NCBI GenBank assembly: GCA_028829895.1
Contig: CM054181.1
Coordinates: 100,676,360 to 100,740,359 of the forward strand
DNA: 64,000 nucleotides
Reading direction: 5' to 3'
Origin: Sinotaia quadrata
Taxonomy: Eukaryota > Mollusca > Gastropoda > Architaenioglossa > Viviparidae
In this document: piece by piece, positions 12,195 through 24,500 of the stretch
How positions within the stretch are numbered: the stretch's first letter is position 1
Layout: every line of letters begins with the position of its first letter
Made by a program: the position numbers and the translations under genes
Notes under the pieces: generated by a model
Databases searched by the model: none
What the model saw: only the letters and a program-made list of their open reading frames with translations
What the model was told of the DNA's origin: nothing

Positions 12195-12561
12195 GAAATA
12201 TTAGTAAAACAAGCAAACAATACGTACATTAAAGAAGTAACAACAGCAAAGGATAACAAACAACATGTACATTAAAGAAGTAACAACAGCAAAGGATAAC
12301 AAACATGTACATTAAAGAAGTAACAACATCAAAGGATAACAAACAACATGCTTTTTAAAGAAATAACATCAAAGGATAACAAACAACATGTACATTAAAG
12401 AAGTAACAACATCAAAGGATAACAAACAACATGTACATTAAAGAAGTAACAACATCAAAGGATAACAAACAACATGTACATTAAAGAAGTAGCAACATCA
12501 AAGGATAACAAACAACATGTACATTAAAGAAGTAACAACATCAAAGGATAACAAACAACAT
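12195..12561 (+). repeat. minisatellite, 43-bp unit, about 8 copies
   Basis: The unit contains ATGTACATTAAAGAAGTAAC and AACATCAAAGGATAACAAAC. It directly abuts dispersed repeat copy A. Confidence 0.93.
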
Positions 12562-13581
12562 ATGGCTCATTCTCTGGGCAAGTGTACTACGAAGGGTGGG
12601 TCCATCTGAAATGCGTTTTCTTAAAAATAAAGCATTGTAATATCATGTGTTTATAATTTATATGTTCAGAATTGATGTGAGAGATAAATAAGATAGTTGC
12701 GTGAATATGTGCATATTTAGTTTGTAATTATTTGTAAAACAAAGTCGTTTTGAACTGAAAAATGGCACTTCTTTTTGTCACATTGATACACAAAGGCATT
12801 TTCTTTAATTTTCATTGTTATAAATAATCCAACAAACTTACGGTATCAAGGTTTTCTTAGAAGTGATAATACATTAAAGCAATATTCAATATCCATCTGC
12901 AAACAGTCAATTTTGTGAAGAAATAATATTTTTAAAAGGAAAATCTTTGCAATGCTTAGCTTTCACATAAATCAGATCCAAAACTTTTATTCTTTTGCCA
13001 AACCAGGATATGTCACACAAACGCGCCTTGTGGATTTAAGTTGTTATTTTTACCGGAAGTATTCATAATGTATATATCCATGTGGTTTCTTTTACATTTA
13101 AAGTTTCAAATAGTTGTGTGTGTGTTATGTTTTAAACCTGAGCGAGTAAGGGGAGAGAAACGTGGATTACATTCAAGAATAGAAATATCACGATTAGGCT
13201 TATTATTATGTGAAAAACTAGATACTTTGTTTATTACATCTTTGCAGCATAATATATATACATATTTTATGTTTAGTTGAGAAAAATAGAGCTTCTTTTA
13301 TGGTGGATAATTTTGTTAATATGGTTTCCACGTTGCAAAGTCAGAGTTTTATATCCTATTTTAAATTAAATTAAAACGTATCCATATTAGATTAATAATT
13401 TATATATATTAGTTGTAATGAGATAATTATATTGCTAATTTTAAAATATGTCTTCTGTAAAAAGAAATCTTTTTTCTAATAAAATCTTACTTTGTAAGTT
13501 TTCAACAGAAACATGCATTTTACAGATGTCAAACTCCTATAACATCAAAATTTTTATAATTTTTATCTTTTCTGTTTTTAG
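12562..13581 (+). repeat. dispersed repeat, copy A
   Basis: About 1.0 kb that matches 61581-62998 on the same strand over many blocks, for example CATTCTCTGG at the start, AAAAATAAAGCATTG, TTTTCATTGTTATAAATAATC, CCATGTGGTTTCTTTT and CTCCTATAACATCAA near the end. No terminal inverted repeat or protein was recognised. It lies in intron 2 of the AA15-like gene. Confidence 0.85.
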
Positions 13582-13689
13582 AGAGCGTTAGTCCCTGTTG
13601 TAGACGTTAACATGTAAAATAATTAGATTTAATCCACTTTAATTTTTGCACTTCATGTAACAAAATGGTACACTTGTCCAGAGAATGAT

Positions 13690-13830
13690 CATTAAAAGAA
13701 GTAAAAAAAAAACAACAACTAAGGAAAAACAAATAAAACGTGCATAAAAGAAGCAACAACAAACAAGGACAACAAACAAAACGTAGCATAAAATAAGCAA
13801 CAACAAACAACAAACGAAACAAGACCTGAA
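13690..13830 (+). repeat. degenerate relative of the 43-bp minisatellite
   Basis: Contains AAAAGAAGCAACAACAAACA and GGACAACAAACAAAACGT, resembling the unit at 12195-12561 on the other side of dispersed repeat copy A. Confidence 0.6.
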
Positions 13831-13949
13831 GATGTGTGCGTGGAATAAGAAATGAAACCTTCACAAAATAATATTAGGCCTATGTGCAGATATAGTAAAT
13901 ATGCAAATGAAACGTTCAATATTATATAATAAAATTGTTATGGTTGTGG

Positions 13950-14735
13950 TTTTGTGTGGGCTTAAGTACAAAAGTACGGGGTAGATTTTGATCAGACTTT
14001 AAGGAATCAAGATAGGCTATATGATATCACGCTATCCCATAAGGGAGCTTGCCAGTGGCCCCTAAAACTATGAAAATTTCCATTAAAAGTGCACGTATGC
14101 AGGTCTTGGCTTTGCTGTAACCTCCTTCCACAGCGGACGAATCGCGGACGATTCAGATTGTATTTCTCACTTGGTATTAGATTTTAGGCTGTAGTAAATA
14201 CTATTTTGGGGATTTACGTGGGTTACAGGATGCTGTGTGGTTTGCTCTTGTTTTTGCAAGGTCTACACAAAAAAGATCAAACCACATTTTCGTTCTATAA
14301 TTCTCTCTCTCCTTTTATCTCTTCACTTTCTGTCTTTCTCTTGATCATGATCTCTCTTTCTCTCTCTCCTTTTATCTCTTCACTTTCTGTCTTTCTCTTA
14401 ATCATGATCCCTCTTTCTCTCTCTCCCTCTGTCAAATTCTCTCTTTCTCTCTCTCCCTCTGTCATATTCTCTCTTTTCCCTTATTATCACTCTACTACTA
14501 CTTCCATTCTCTTCTTTCATTCATTTATTTCTCCCCCTCCCACCCCCATCTCTCTAACTGTTTCCTTCCCCTTCCCCTCTATCTTTCATTTTCTGTCATG
14601 CTGTAATTTGTTTCTTATCTGGCGCTAATAAAAACAAATGTTACTAAAAAAAAAAAAAATTTCACTTTAAGCAACATATTCTGAAAACTGATATTTATGC
14701 AAGTGAAGCCGCGGGCAAAAGCTGGTTTGTAAGAA
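13950..14735. mobile_element. Helitron-like non-autonomous remnant
   Basis: GATAGGCTATATGATATCAC followed by GCTATCCCATAAGGGAGC, and the closing GTGAAGCCGCGGGCAAAAGC then TGGT, resemble internal and 3' segments of widespread arthropod and invertebrate Helitron-type elements. These end in a GC-rich palindrome a few bases before CTRR; here CTGG followed by T. A long CT-rich tract (14290-14600) sits inside. Recognition is from memory of the family and is tentative. Confidence 0.4.
14290..14600 (+). repeat. CT-rich tract
   Basis: TCTCTCTTTC text with a duplicated segment CTTTTATCTCTTCACTTTCT. Low complexity. Confidence 0.9.
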
Positions 14736-14869
14736 AGGTATATTTTACTGTAAATATACGCAATGGTTAGTGTCTCTTATATAATATTCTGTTTCGAGAC
14801 ATTTTTTAAATTTGTGTTTAATTTACATTAGTGCTTATAAAAATAATTAAATTCTTCTTTCATGGAAAA

Positions 14870-15265
14870 CAAACACTGATTTAATGCTGAGGACAAAGAA
14901 AATCATTACATTGCACTGTAGTACTGCAAAACAGTACATTGATTTAATGCCAATGATAAATAAAATCTTTTTTTTTGCATTGCTGTAATGCATGAATATA
15001 AACTGATTTAATGCCAGTGACACAGAATAACATGAAATTGCACTGTTGTAAAAAAAAAAAAAACAATCATTACATTGATTAAATGCAAGGACAAATAATG
15101 TCATAGCATTGCACTTTTGTAAAGCAAAACTAAACATTGATTAAATGCAACGACAAATTAAGTCATAAAATTGCACTGATATAAAGCAAAACTAAACATT
15201 GATTAAATGCCAACGACAAATTAAGTCATAAAATTGCACTGATATAAAGCAAAACTATAAATTAT
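14870..15265 (+). repeat. minisatellite, about 62-bp unit, six copies
   Basis: Units contain CATTGATTAAATGCAACGAC and GTCATAAAATTGCACTGATA. The array ends about 16 bases from the exon 2 donor of the AA15-like gene. Confidence 0.88.
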
Positions 15266-15280
15266 GAAACAACGTCTCAC

Positions 15281-15424
15281 GTTGATAAAGCTGCCTTTCT
15301 TGTACGCTCGTACCGGACGCGGGTTGGGTGCGTATTTACCCCCGCCTTCATTGTCACGTGGACTGGATTGGCTCCATGGGTCCCCGCACACTCCACACTG
15401 TCCTTCGTTCATCACTTGATGAAC
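15281..15424 (-). CDS. AA15 LPMO-like protein, exon 2
   Basis: Exon of 144 bases, phase 0 at both ends, encoding residues 69-116. The acceptor is TTCAG|GTTCAT and the donor AAC|GTGAGA. It carries the AA15 hallmark GQCGVCGDPW (residues 76-85), followed by NEGGGKYA and VRAYKKGSFIN, which correspond to the family segments before the second copper histidine. It joins in frame to exon 1 (CGGYV) and exon 3 (VAVDST), with no stop or frameshift. It sits alone between two large introns filled with tandem repeats, and a 62-bp minisatellite abuts its 3' side. Confidence 0.9.
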
Positions 15425-15879
15425 CTGAACATTACAACGATGTATTGGATAATTATTATGCGTGCGGCACCTTTTTTGTCCAGATGGTCAAGCTGGACAA
15501 TTCATGCTTGGACACGTTGTACACGAACACAACACTCGCACAAATACAAGCATTCAGCAAGTACACAAGCACATGTGCAAATAAATGTCAGGTATTCCAA
15601 CCTTGCTCCAAGTCACCCAATTCCCACCCTATGCATAGGAGAAATCTGTTGAAAGAATTCTTAAATGCTTAGAGCTTAACCTCGGCGGGTCAAGGTTTAG
15701 AGCAGTCTTTTACAAATCTCTTTCAAATTTTGCTGATTTGACAGACATGTGTTTGTATCCACAGAAAGAAAAATTTTAATTTATAGAAAGGAGAGATAAT
15801 ACGGTCAATGAAATGACACAAAAGTTGATGGTAATTGATTACTGCAATTAAAAAATACATATATTCTCAACTTAGCCTG

Positions 15880-16140
15880 GATAGTGACCGAAATCCATGT
15901 GTCCTGACTTTCTAGCAACTGAAGTCCCCATTTCCTGACTCTCGTGACTTAAGTCCACGTTTCCTGACTTTCTCGTGACTGAAGTCCACGTTTCCTGACT
16001 TTCTAGTGACTGAAGTCCACGTTTCCTGACATTCTAGCGACCAAAGTCCACGTTTCCTGACTTTCTAGCAACCAAAGTCCACGTTTCCTTACTTTCTAGC
16101 GAACGAAGTCCACGTTTCCTGACTTTCTAGTGAACAAAAC
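15880..16140 (+). repeat. minisatellite, 31-bp unit, about 8 copies
   Basis: Unit built on GTCCACGTTTCCTGACTTTC followed by TAGCGACTGAA, with point changes. Confidence 0.93.
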
Positions 16141-18520
16141 TTTGTACTGCATGCAATCTGTAGACATAGGCCTACGGCATTCAAGATGATCACTCACCGA
16201 CAAAATCTATTTTTAATCCACCAGCCTGAACCCAGTTCATGGGAGTCAACTGAACTTAGAATTTATTTTGGTTTCAATTTTGTTTCTATATAACAGATTC
16301 CATGAATTTTCCCAACATTTGTCACTTAACACCAAATGCTATTTCTGTTCCACCACCTTCATACAGTGAAAAACTTGGCATCACTTGCAACGAGTTAAGA
16401 AATCAAGCATTGAAAAGGCTGTGCACAAAAACTCTATACAGAATCGCAATTCTGTTGAGGGAACATTTTAGAAGGAACTGATAAATTCATAAACTTTCAA
16501 TCTATGACGAATTTAAGGAGAGCTGTTGATTCTCTGAATCAGTTTAGGGGATCTCTTTTGTAACCCATCATTACATTCATTTTAATAATTGTTCTTTCTT
16601 TTATTTTCATTATTTTATTTTTATTGTTATATTAAAGTTTCTTGTTAATTTTTCATCTACTGTTGTGTCAATTTCATTCTCATTTCCATCTAGTGTGATG
16701 TCCGTAGATGTCTGTCTAACGTCCGTCTTGAGTCCGTCCACGTCCGTCCTGTTTGTCTGTCATATCTATGAGGAACTGATCCTCTGGGGGCTCATTCGGG
16801 TTACTGGGGAAGTGACGTCCTCAATTGTTGTCCTGTCATAGATATTCGTATTTGTGTGAGGTGCCAACAGGCAGTATATATATCACATAAAGCAATGAAC
16901 ATGTCACCATATTGCAAATATCACATATTCAATGTACGTCAGGCACGACAAAGTGCATAGTACATTCTTCAACATTCACCAAGCTCGACAAAATATCAAT
17001 GTAGGCCTAAATAAATGAAGGTTAATGACTTAAAAATAGCATTTAGTATACTAAAGCAGCAACTATCATTTTATTTCGAAATAAATTCTTAACCATAGGA
17101 GCTAATCCAAAGTTACTCGCGCGTAATTTTGTTATCTTTTCCTTATTAATCTCATTTAGTATGAGAGCGAGAGGAAGCGCCGAAATGGAAAATCGTGAAC
17201 TGCGATCAAACAATTCTTTTTAGACCCTTTAGCGACACGAAAGGTTTCGTCGCATTAGCTATTTACAACTATTCCCCCCCCCCTCCCCCGCTTGTCATCT
17301 GAGTGCACCTGACCATTATCCAAAGGTGTGAAGCCCCGTCCTGGTACTTGATGGCGCAATCCGTCATTGGCAGGCCGCAAATCGCCTAAGGCTGAAATGA
17401 TCAGCGTACTACTAAATTCTTTTCAGCACTGGACATCATGATATCCAGGTCAGAAGGAAATGTCTGCCTTGAAACTAGCTGGCCTCCACAGATCTCATGT
17501 AAAGAGAGTTGCACTTTATGTTAGTTAAAAGAATTAATTCAGTGTGTGTGAGTCTTTATATGTGTATGCAGTTTGAGTGTATATCTGTGTGGAGCATGTG
17601 TCAGTGGTGTGGAATGGGTATGTGTCGGGGTGGTGGGCGTCCATGTTTATGAGATGAGGATCTTACACAAACGGCAAAAGCGTGTTTGGAGTCGTAAATT
17701 GCAGGTATTCGAATAAACATGATGCAACAAGAAGACCGTGAAAATGTGCCATGAATAATAGTTTATAACTGATTTAGCTTAAATTACTGCTGAATATTGG
17801 CTCTCATTAAAAAAAAAAAACAAAGCAAAAACCTGTAAAATAAGATTACATTTCCTATTTCCATTGTCTATACTGTTGCTATACTGATGGAGAAATATGA
17901 TAACATTTGATTTAGTCCTGTTCTGTAAAGCTATAAAATAGCTTTATTTTGTTTATAATTGTTTATTTATTTACTGATGTTAAACAATTTTCCAAACTTA
18001 CCGATTTTTGCTAGATAAGGCTAAACGAAGACTTACAAAAATCAAAGCCAAACTTTTTCAAAAATATTTGAGTAATTGTTCTTCCGCTGTGAGGTAAATA
18101 TTAATTATACTTTAGAATGACAATGCTTCCTTTAGTTCATAGCTGATCTGATTAGCCACCAGCTGTACAGTTCGCATTCTGAGGGTTGTATGCTAGAGGC
18201 ATACATTGTATGTGTGTGTGTGTGGGGTGGTGGTGGTGGATGGGTGGGTGTGTGTGTCTGAACATATCAAAATATACAGGGTTTGTCGTAAGTCATGCCC
18301 CGCAGGCAATTTATTATATATAAATTAAATTAACTTTACTGCCATTTTTCTTTAGTCAAGTTTTGTTTATCTTACAAGCCATAGTATATCATTCAGGGGA
18401 AAAAAGAAAATAATTAATAAAAATATAATAAATTAACATATGGGGCAAGACTTTTGCCACACTGTGTATACTATGGCATTTCTTTGAAACGGGTTCGTGA
18501 TCGTCTAACTATTTTAATCC
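16141..18520. other. unrecognised stretch inside intron 1
   Basis: Mixed-composition DNA. It holds short GTCCGT-rich text at 16690-16760, a CCCCCCCC run at 17275, and a GT-rich patch at 18205-18262. No exon or transposon protein was recognised. Confidence 0.5.
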
Positions 18521-18524
18521 CTCT

Positions 18525-18978
18525 CTCGAATAACATAAATTTACTGGAATACTTATTTTTAGATGTCAGTGATTACTGAGATCTTGTTTTAATGAATAAT
18601 ATAAATTTACTAGAATACTTATTTTAGATGTCAGTGATTACTGAGATCTTGTTATAAATTTACTGGAATACTTATTATTAGATGTCAGTGATTACTGAGA
18701 TCTTGTTTTAATGAATAATATAAATTTACTAGAATACTTATTTTAGATGTCAGTGATTACTGAGATCTTGTTTTAATAAATAATATAAATTTACTAGAAT
18801 ACTTATTTTAGATGTCAGTGATTACTGAGATCTTGTTTTAATGAATAATATAAATTTACTGGAATACTTATTTTTAGATGTCAGTGATTACTGAGATCTT
18901 GTTTTAATAAATAATATAAATTTACTAGAATACTTATTTTAGATGTCAGTGATTACTGAGATCTTGTTTTAATGAACA
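18525..18978 (+). repeat. minisatellite, about 65-bp unit, seven copies
   Basis: Unit contains ATATAAATTTACTAGAATAC and GATGTCAGTGATTACTGAGA. One copy is shortened. Confidence 0.93.
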
Positions 18979-19074
18979 AAAGATTAAAAGGGTGAGAGCA
19001 AGACCATCCGTACTCCCTCAATAAGTCTTCATTAATAAATAAAGGAAAAGAAACAGAAATTATTTTCAAATAAA

Positions 19075-19345
19075 CAATGGTTGACAGTTGTGACGTCATA
19101 AAGACGTCTATGACGCAACAACGTTAGTTTGACAAGGACTAAACAAACACAGGAAAAATATCTCTAGAGAAATTCTATCACAATAGCTGTGACGTCATAA
19201 AGACAGCTATAACGCAACAATGTTAGCTTGACAAGGACTAAACAAACACAGATAAAAGTATTTCTAGAGAAATTATATCACAATAGCTGTGACATAATAA
19301 AGACGGCTACGATATAACAATATTAGCTTGATAAGGAACTAGGAA
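19075..19345 (+). repeat. 100-bp unit, 2.6 copies, with CRE-like site
   Basis: TGACGTCATAAAGACG at 19091 and 19190 and a decayed form at 19290, each followed by ACAAGGACTAAACAAACACA-like text. Confidence 0.85.
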
Positions 19346-19854
19346 ACAGTAAAATCATAAAACTCTCGTGATAAAATAAAAAAAAAGGTTTAACAGTTAC
19401 CCTACAATGGCCTACATGAACCGAAACACGTCAGTTCTCATTTTGCTTCACGAGATCTGCACCTCCCCCACAACGTACCCACTCCACCCTGCATAAGTGA
19501 CGTTATGGGTAATATAAATTTATTTGAACTTGGTGACACCTGTGCATCTGATAGCGTGCATACTAATTTCAAGTAATGTTGACCTTGACTGACATGTTCA
19601 CTTGTTGGCCTCTCTTCAATGGGTAATATTTCATTTTATTAGCTGACATTTTATTAACAATTTAAAAAAGAAAACGAGGGAAAACATTTAACACTCTACC
19701 AGGGTACCATCACTAAAATGTTTTTAAACTGTTACTTCGGTATATTTTTGTAGCAATGAACAGATTTTTTTGTTGGTTATATCAATTAAGAAAAGAATAA
19801 TGTTAATAGAACGCTGAATTCGTTTTTCTATTACTTAATAATAAATAATTAATC

Positions 19855-20620
19855 GGAGAAACGTTTAATTCGCTATTTGCATTAATAATAATAATAATTT
19901 TATAGGAAGTTTTATTTCGTTTTTACTATTAACAGTAATCAGATTAGGGGAACGTTTAATTCCTATTTGCATTAATAATAATAATATTAAAGGAAGTTTT
20001 ATTTCGTTTTGACTATTAACAGTAATCAGATTAGGGGAACGTTTAATTCGCTATTTGCATTAATAATAATAATAATTTTATAGGAAGTTTTATTTCGTTT
20101 TTACTATTAACAGTAATCAGATTAGGGGAACGTTTAATTCCTATTTGCATTAATAATAATAATATTAAAGGAAGTTTTATTTCGTTTTGACTATTAACAG
20201 TAATCAGATTAGGGGAACGTTTAATTCCTATTTGCATTAATAATATTATAGGAAGTTTACTTTCGTTTTTTCTATTAACAGTATCAGATTATGAGAATGT
20301 TTAATTCTCTCTTCTTTACTTTTTATTAACAGCAATAATATTAGAGGAACTTTTAATTTATTTTTACTATTAACAACAAAAATATCAGAGGAACTTTGAG
20401 TTTCTTTTTACTATTAGCAGCAATAAGATTAGAGGAACGTTTAATTCGCCTTTGTTGTATTAGCAATAATAATATTAGAGGAACTGCTTTTTCGTTTTAA
20501 CTACTAACAACAGTAATATTAAAGGAATTTTTAGTTATATTTTACTATTAAGAGTAATGAGCTTAGAGGAACGTTTACGTCTCTTTTTAACAGTAATAAT
20601 ACAGGAATAAATTTTAATTC
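19855..20620 (+). repeat. AT-rich array, about 89-bp unit
   Basis: GGAACGTTTAATTC, then TTTGCATTAATAATAATA and ACTATTAACAGTAATCAGAT, recur with a spacing near 89 bases for five copies, then grow degenerate. Confidence 0.88.
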
Positions 20621-20634
20621 GTTTTAACTATTAA

Positions 20635-20938
20635 CAACAATAACATTAGAGGATCTTAGTTCGTTTTTTAACAACAATAATATTAGAGGATCTTTTAGTT
20701 CGTTTTCTAACAACAATAATATTAGAGGATCTTTTAGTTCGTTTTCTAACAACAATAATATTAGAGGATCTTTTAGTTCGTTTTCTATTAACAACAATAA
20801 TATTAGAGGATCTTTTAGTTCGTTTTCTTCTAACAACAATAATATTAGAGGATCTTTTAGTTCGTTTTCTAACAACAATAATATTAGAGGATCTTTTAGT
20901 TCGTTTTCTATTAACAACAAGAGTACTAGAGAAAGTTT
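20635..20938 (+). repeat. minisatellite, about 39-bp unit, eight copies
   Basis: Unit contains TTAGAGGATCTTTTAGTTCG and TTTTCTAACAACAATAATA. Probably derived from the neighbouring 89-bp family, since both share GGAAC/GGATC-TTTT text. Confidence 0.92.
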
Positions 20939-21174
20939 TATTCGAATTTACTGTTGACAGTAATAAGATTAGAGGAATGTTTAAATCGCTTTTGTATTAA
21001 CTTGTACCTCATAATGGGGACAATATTAGTAAAACGTTTAGTTAATAATAACATTGTTAATAGAATGATTATTTAATTTTTATATTATTTAACAATACTA
21101 ATGTTCGTGTTACTTCACAATAATAATGATAGATTACTTACTTCGGGAACTTTTGTTTTTGTTTTCGTAACAGT

Positions 21175-21425
21175 TTTGTATTAATTAGCAAAATTAACAG
21201 AACGTTTACTTCACCTTTGTATTAATTAGCAATATTAACAGAAGGTTTTATTTCACCTTTGTATTAATTAGCAATATTAACAGAAGGTTTTATTTCACCT
21301 TTGTATTAATTAGCAATATTAGAGAAGGTTTTAGTTCACCTTTGTATTAATTAGCAATATTAACAGAAAGTTTTATTTCACCTTTGTATAATTAGCAAAA
21401 TTAACAGAAGGTTTTAGTTCACTTT
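21175..21425 (+). repeat. minisatellite, about 42-bp unit, six copies
   Basis: Unit contains ATTAGCAATATTAACAGAAG and GTTTTATTTCACCTTTGTAT. Confidence 0.92.
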
Positions 21426-21671
21426 TCTTTTATTTAACATGTAATAGTGTAACAAGAATGAGCACTTTTTAGTTTACAGTCGTGTATTCTAAGTTTAAAT
21501 ATTTCAACGCCACAAGGAAGTTATACTTAGTAACTTTGTAAAATTAAGCAGCCTAGGTGTGCATAATAAAATCAAAATAGTCAAGGCAGAGCATAGTTTG
21601 AAATAAAGAAATTTACTATTCTTTCATTCTCTCTTTCTTTATATCTCTCTTTCTCACTCTTTCTCTCTCTG

Positions 21672-21773
<102 letters not shown>

Positions 21774-22964
21774 AGTTTCCTCTCTTTTCCCTTCTTTCTC
21801 TCTCTCTTCTCTCTCTCGCTAAATAAGTGTATTAATATTTACAATGATTTGGGGGGTTTGTTTTCCTCACCTTTATTATGAGAAATGTCGACGTGTCTGG
21901 TTAGAGGCAGGCAGGAACAAAACAGATAACCAAGCATTACTTTTTTATTTTTTGTAAGAGTTGTAAATAATTATTCTTTCATTCTTTCTATGCGTTAATT
22001 CTGCTTTTACAGCAAGACATTCCATGTGTTAATTCTGCTTTTACAGCAAGACATGAATAAAAGTGGAAATTAATTTCAGACCCCAGTGAAAGTCAAAAAT
22101 GTGTTGCGTGCATGCCTGCTCTTCTGTGTGTGTATGAGTGTGTTTGTAAGTGTGTCGTGCGTACGTGTTCGCGTGCGCACTCAAGCATTAGTATAGGAGA
22201 AAGATGGCCGGAAATGTTGGAGAAAAAACTGAGCTCAGTTGTATTAAAGAGGAATTCACGTAATTTTTTCTCTCAAAATTATCGCTTTGGCAGACGCGTG
22301 ACTTGTGCTGGGTACGTAAATTGTCACAATGGCCGTCAGTCAGTGAGTGCCATGACATTGAGAAGTAAATATCCTACAAACACTACATGGCTCTGAGCTC
22401 ATCCTACTAACCCAACCCGACCTTTGCCCTCGACCTATTTCGCTAAGCTGTTTTTCCACTTCTTGTCCGTTTTTTTCATACAACACAGAGAGGCTAGTTA
22501 TTATAAAGAAAATCTCTGTGTCAACGTTTACAGGTATCTTGGGTTTTAAGGAAAACGTTTAAAGTTAAAACGTTGAAGACAGATTTTGCTGAAAAGATAT
22601 AATAGAAAACTTACAACATTTTAACATTTTCAACCTGTAAATATCACTTTTTCTTTACAAACTACAAAGAGGCTTTAATATCGTGATTTGAGGCCCAAAC
22701 CACTGCCATTTTATGGCTCATCAAAGTCTAAAGCTACAAGTAATTTCAACTAAAAACACTTGAAGCTAAATTATGCCATCTTTCAGACTAGATGAGGAAA
22801 AAATATTGAAATATTAATTGTGTTGGAGAATTATGCGGAAAACCTTAGGAATACAATCTTTTGGGTGTTTTTTATAAGTCACTGAACTGTCACATAAATT
22901 TCATGCATATAATGTGACTTAACATAAAGCCACTGAAATCCTAATTCTGTATTGTGACGACTAA

Positions 22965-23325
22965 AACCCTGAAATGCTAAATGACGAGGTTAAATCACCT
23001 AAATAATAATTCTGTATTAATTCTGTAAAGCCACTAACATAATAATTCTGTAATGAGACGTAAAGCCACTAACATAATAATTCTGTAATGAGACGTAAAG
23101 CCACTAACATAATAATTCTGTAATGAGACGTAAAGCCACTAACATAATAATTCTGTAATGAGACGTAAAGCCACTAACATAATAATTCTGTAATGAGGCG
23201 TAAAGCCACTAACATAATAATACTGTAATGAGACGTAAAGCCACTAACATAATAATACTGTAATGAGACGTAAAGCCACTAACATAATAATACTGTAATG
23301 AGACGTAAAGCCACTAACATAATAA
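22965..23325 (+). repeat. minisatellite, 35-bp unit, about 9 copies
   Basis: Unit contains AACATAATAATTCTGTAATG and AGACGTAAAGCCACT, with an ATTCTG to ATACTG switch in the later copies. Confidence 0.95.
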
Positions 23326-23634
23326 CGATTTCAGTAAAGACAACAATAAGAGATGAGTTCAGTAAAGACAACAATAAGAGATGAGTTCAGTAAAGACAAT
23401 AATTAAATAAGAGATGAGTTCAGTAAAGACAACAATAAGAGATGAGTTCAGTAAAGACAACAATAAGAGATGAGTTCAGTAAAGACAACAATAAGAGATG
23501 AGTTCAGTAAAGACAACAATAAGAGATGAGTTCAGTAAAGACAACAATAAGAGATGAGTTCAGTAAAGACAACAATAAGAGATGAGTTCAGTAAAGACAA
23601 CAATAAGAGATGAGTTCAGTAAAGACAATAATAA
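23326..23634 (+). repeat. minisatellite, 28-bp unit, about 11 copies
   Basis: Unit is AGTAAAGACAACAATAAGAG then ATGAGTTC. Starts at once after the 35-bp array. Confidence 0.95.
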
Positions 23635-23654
23635 CGCGATACGTTCGATACAGA

Positions 23655-23960
23655 GTTTTGAAGGAGATACATTACTAAATGATTAATTTAGCGATCTATT
23701 GGTGAATGGAGATACATTACAAAATGATTAATTTAGCGATCTATTGGTGAATGGAGATACATTACAAAGTGATTAATTTAGCGATCTATTGGTGAATGGA
23801 GATACATTACAAAATGATTAATTTAGCGATCTATTGGTGCAAAAGATACATTACAAAAGAAATTAAGTTTTTAAGGAGATACATTATGTAGGGCTAATGA
23901 TTTTCTGAAAGAAATGTTTCTTAGCGATCTACTGGTGAAGGAGATAAATACCAAATGGTA
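23655..23960 (+). repeat. minisatellite, 45-bp unit, about 5 copies
   Basis: Unit contains GGAGATACATTACAAAATGA and TTAATTTAGCGATCTATTGG. The last copies are degenerate. Confidence 0.92.
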
Positions 23961-23974
23961 ATCCTAACGCTCTT

Positions 23975-24500
23975 AAAAGAAGATGTATCGTGAAAGTGTT
24001 ATCTTTACGTGCGGTGTAAGAAAAAACTGTATCATGAAAGTGTTATCTTTACGTGCGCTGTAAGAAAAAACTGTATAATGAAAGTGTTATCTTTACGTGC
24101 GGTGTAAGAAAAAACTGTATCATGAAAGTGTTATCTTTACGTGCGGTGTAAGAAAAAACTGTATCATGAAAGTGTTATCTTTACGTGCGCTGTAAGAAAA
24201 AACTGTATCATGAAAGTGTTATCTTTACGTGCGCTGTAAGAAAAAACTGTATCATGAAAGTGTTATCTTTACGTGCGCTGTAAGAAAAAACTGTATCATG
24301 AAAGTGTTATCTTTACGTGCGCTGTAAGAAAAAACTGTATCATGAAAGTGTTATCTTTACGTGCGCTGTAAGAAAAATCTGTATAATGAAAGTGTTATCT
24401 TTACGTGCGGTGTAAGAAAAAACTGTATCATGAAAGTGTTATCTTTACGTGCGCTGTAAGAAAAAGCTGTATCATGAAAGTGTTATCTTTACGTGCGCTC
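23975..24500 (+). repeat. minisatellite, 44-bp unit, about 12 copies
   Basis: Unit contains CTGTATCATGAAAGTGTTAT and CTTTACGTGCGCTGTAAGAA. GCGCTG and GCGGTG variants are interspersed. Confidence 0.95.

Larger units (their letters stand above)
11282..15280 (-). other. intron 2 of the AA15-like gene
   Basis: Intron of 4.0 kb. From left to right it holds a G-rich block, a poly(C)/poly(A)/(AAAT)n block, a 43-bp minisatellite, a dispersed repeat of about 1.0 kb shared with 61.6 kb, a degenerate version of the same minisatellite, a Helitron-like stretch with an embedded CT-rich tract, and a 62-bp minisatellite next to exon 2. Confidence 0.8.

Noticed and set aside
20043..20920. Minus-strand frames with ENELKDPLILLLL-type repeats
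   Set aside because: They are translations of the 39-bp and 89-bp AT-rich arrays, with no start context or splice sites.
22965..24500. CRISPR-like look of short regular repeats
   Set aside because: There are no unique spacers between units, the context is animal introns, and the arrays are simple head-to-tail minisatellites.
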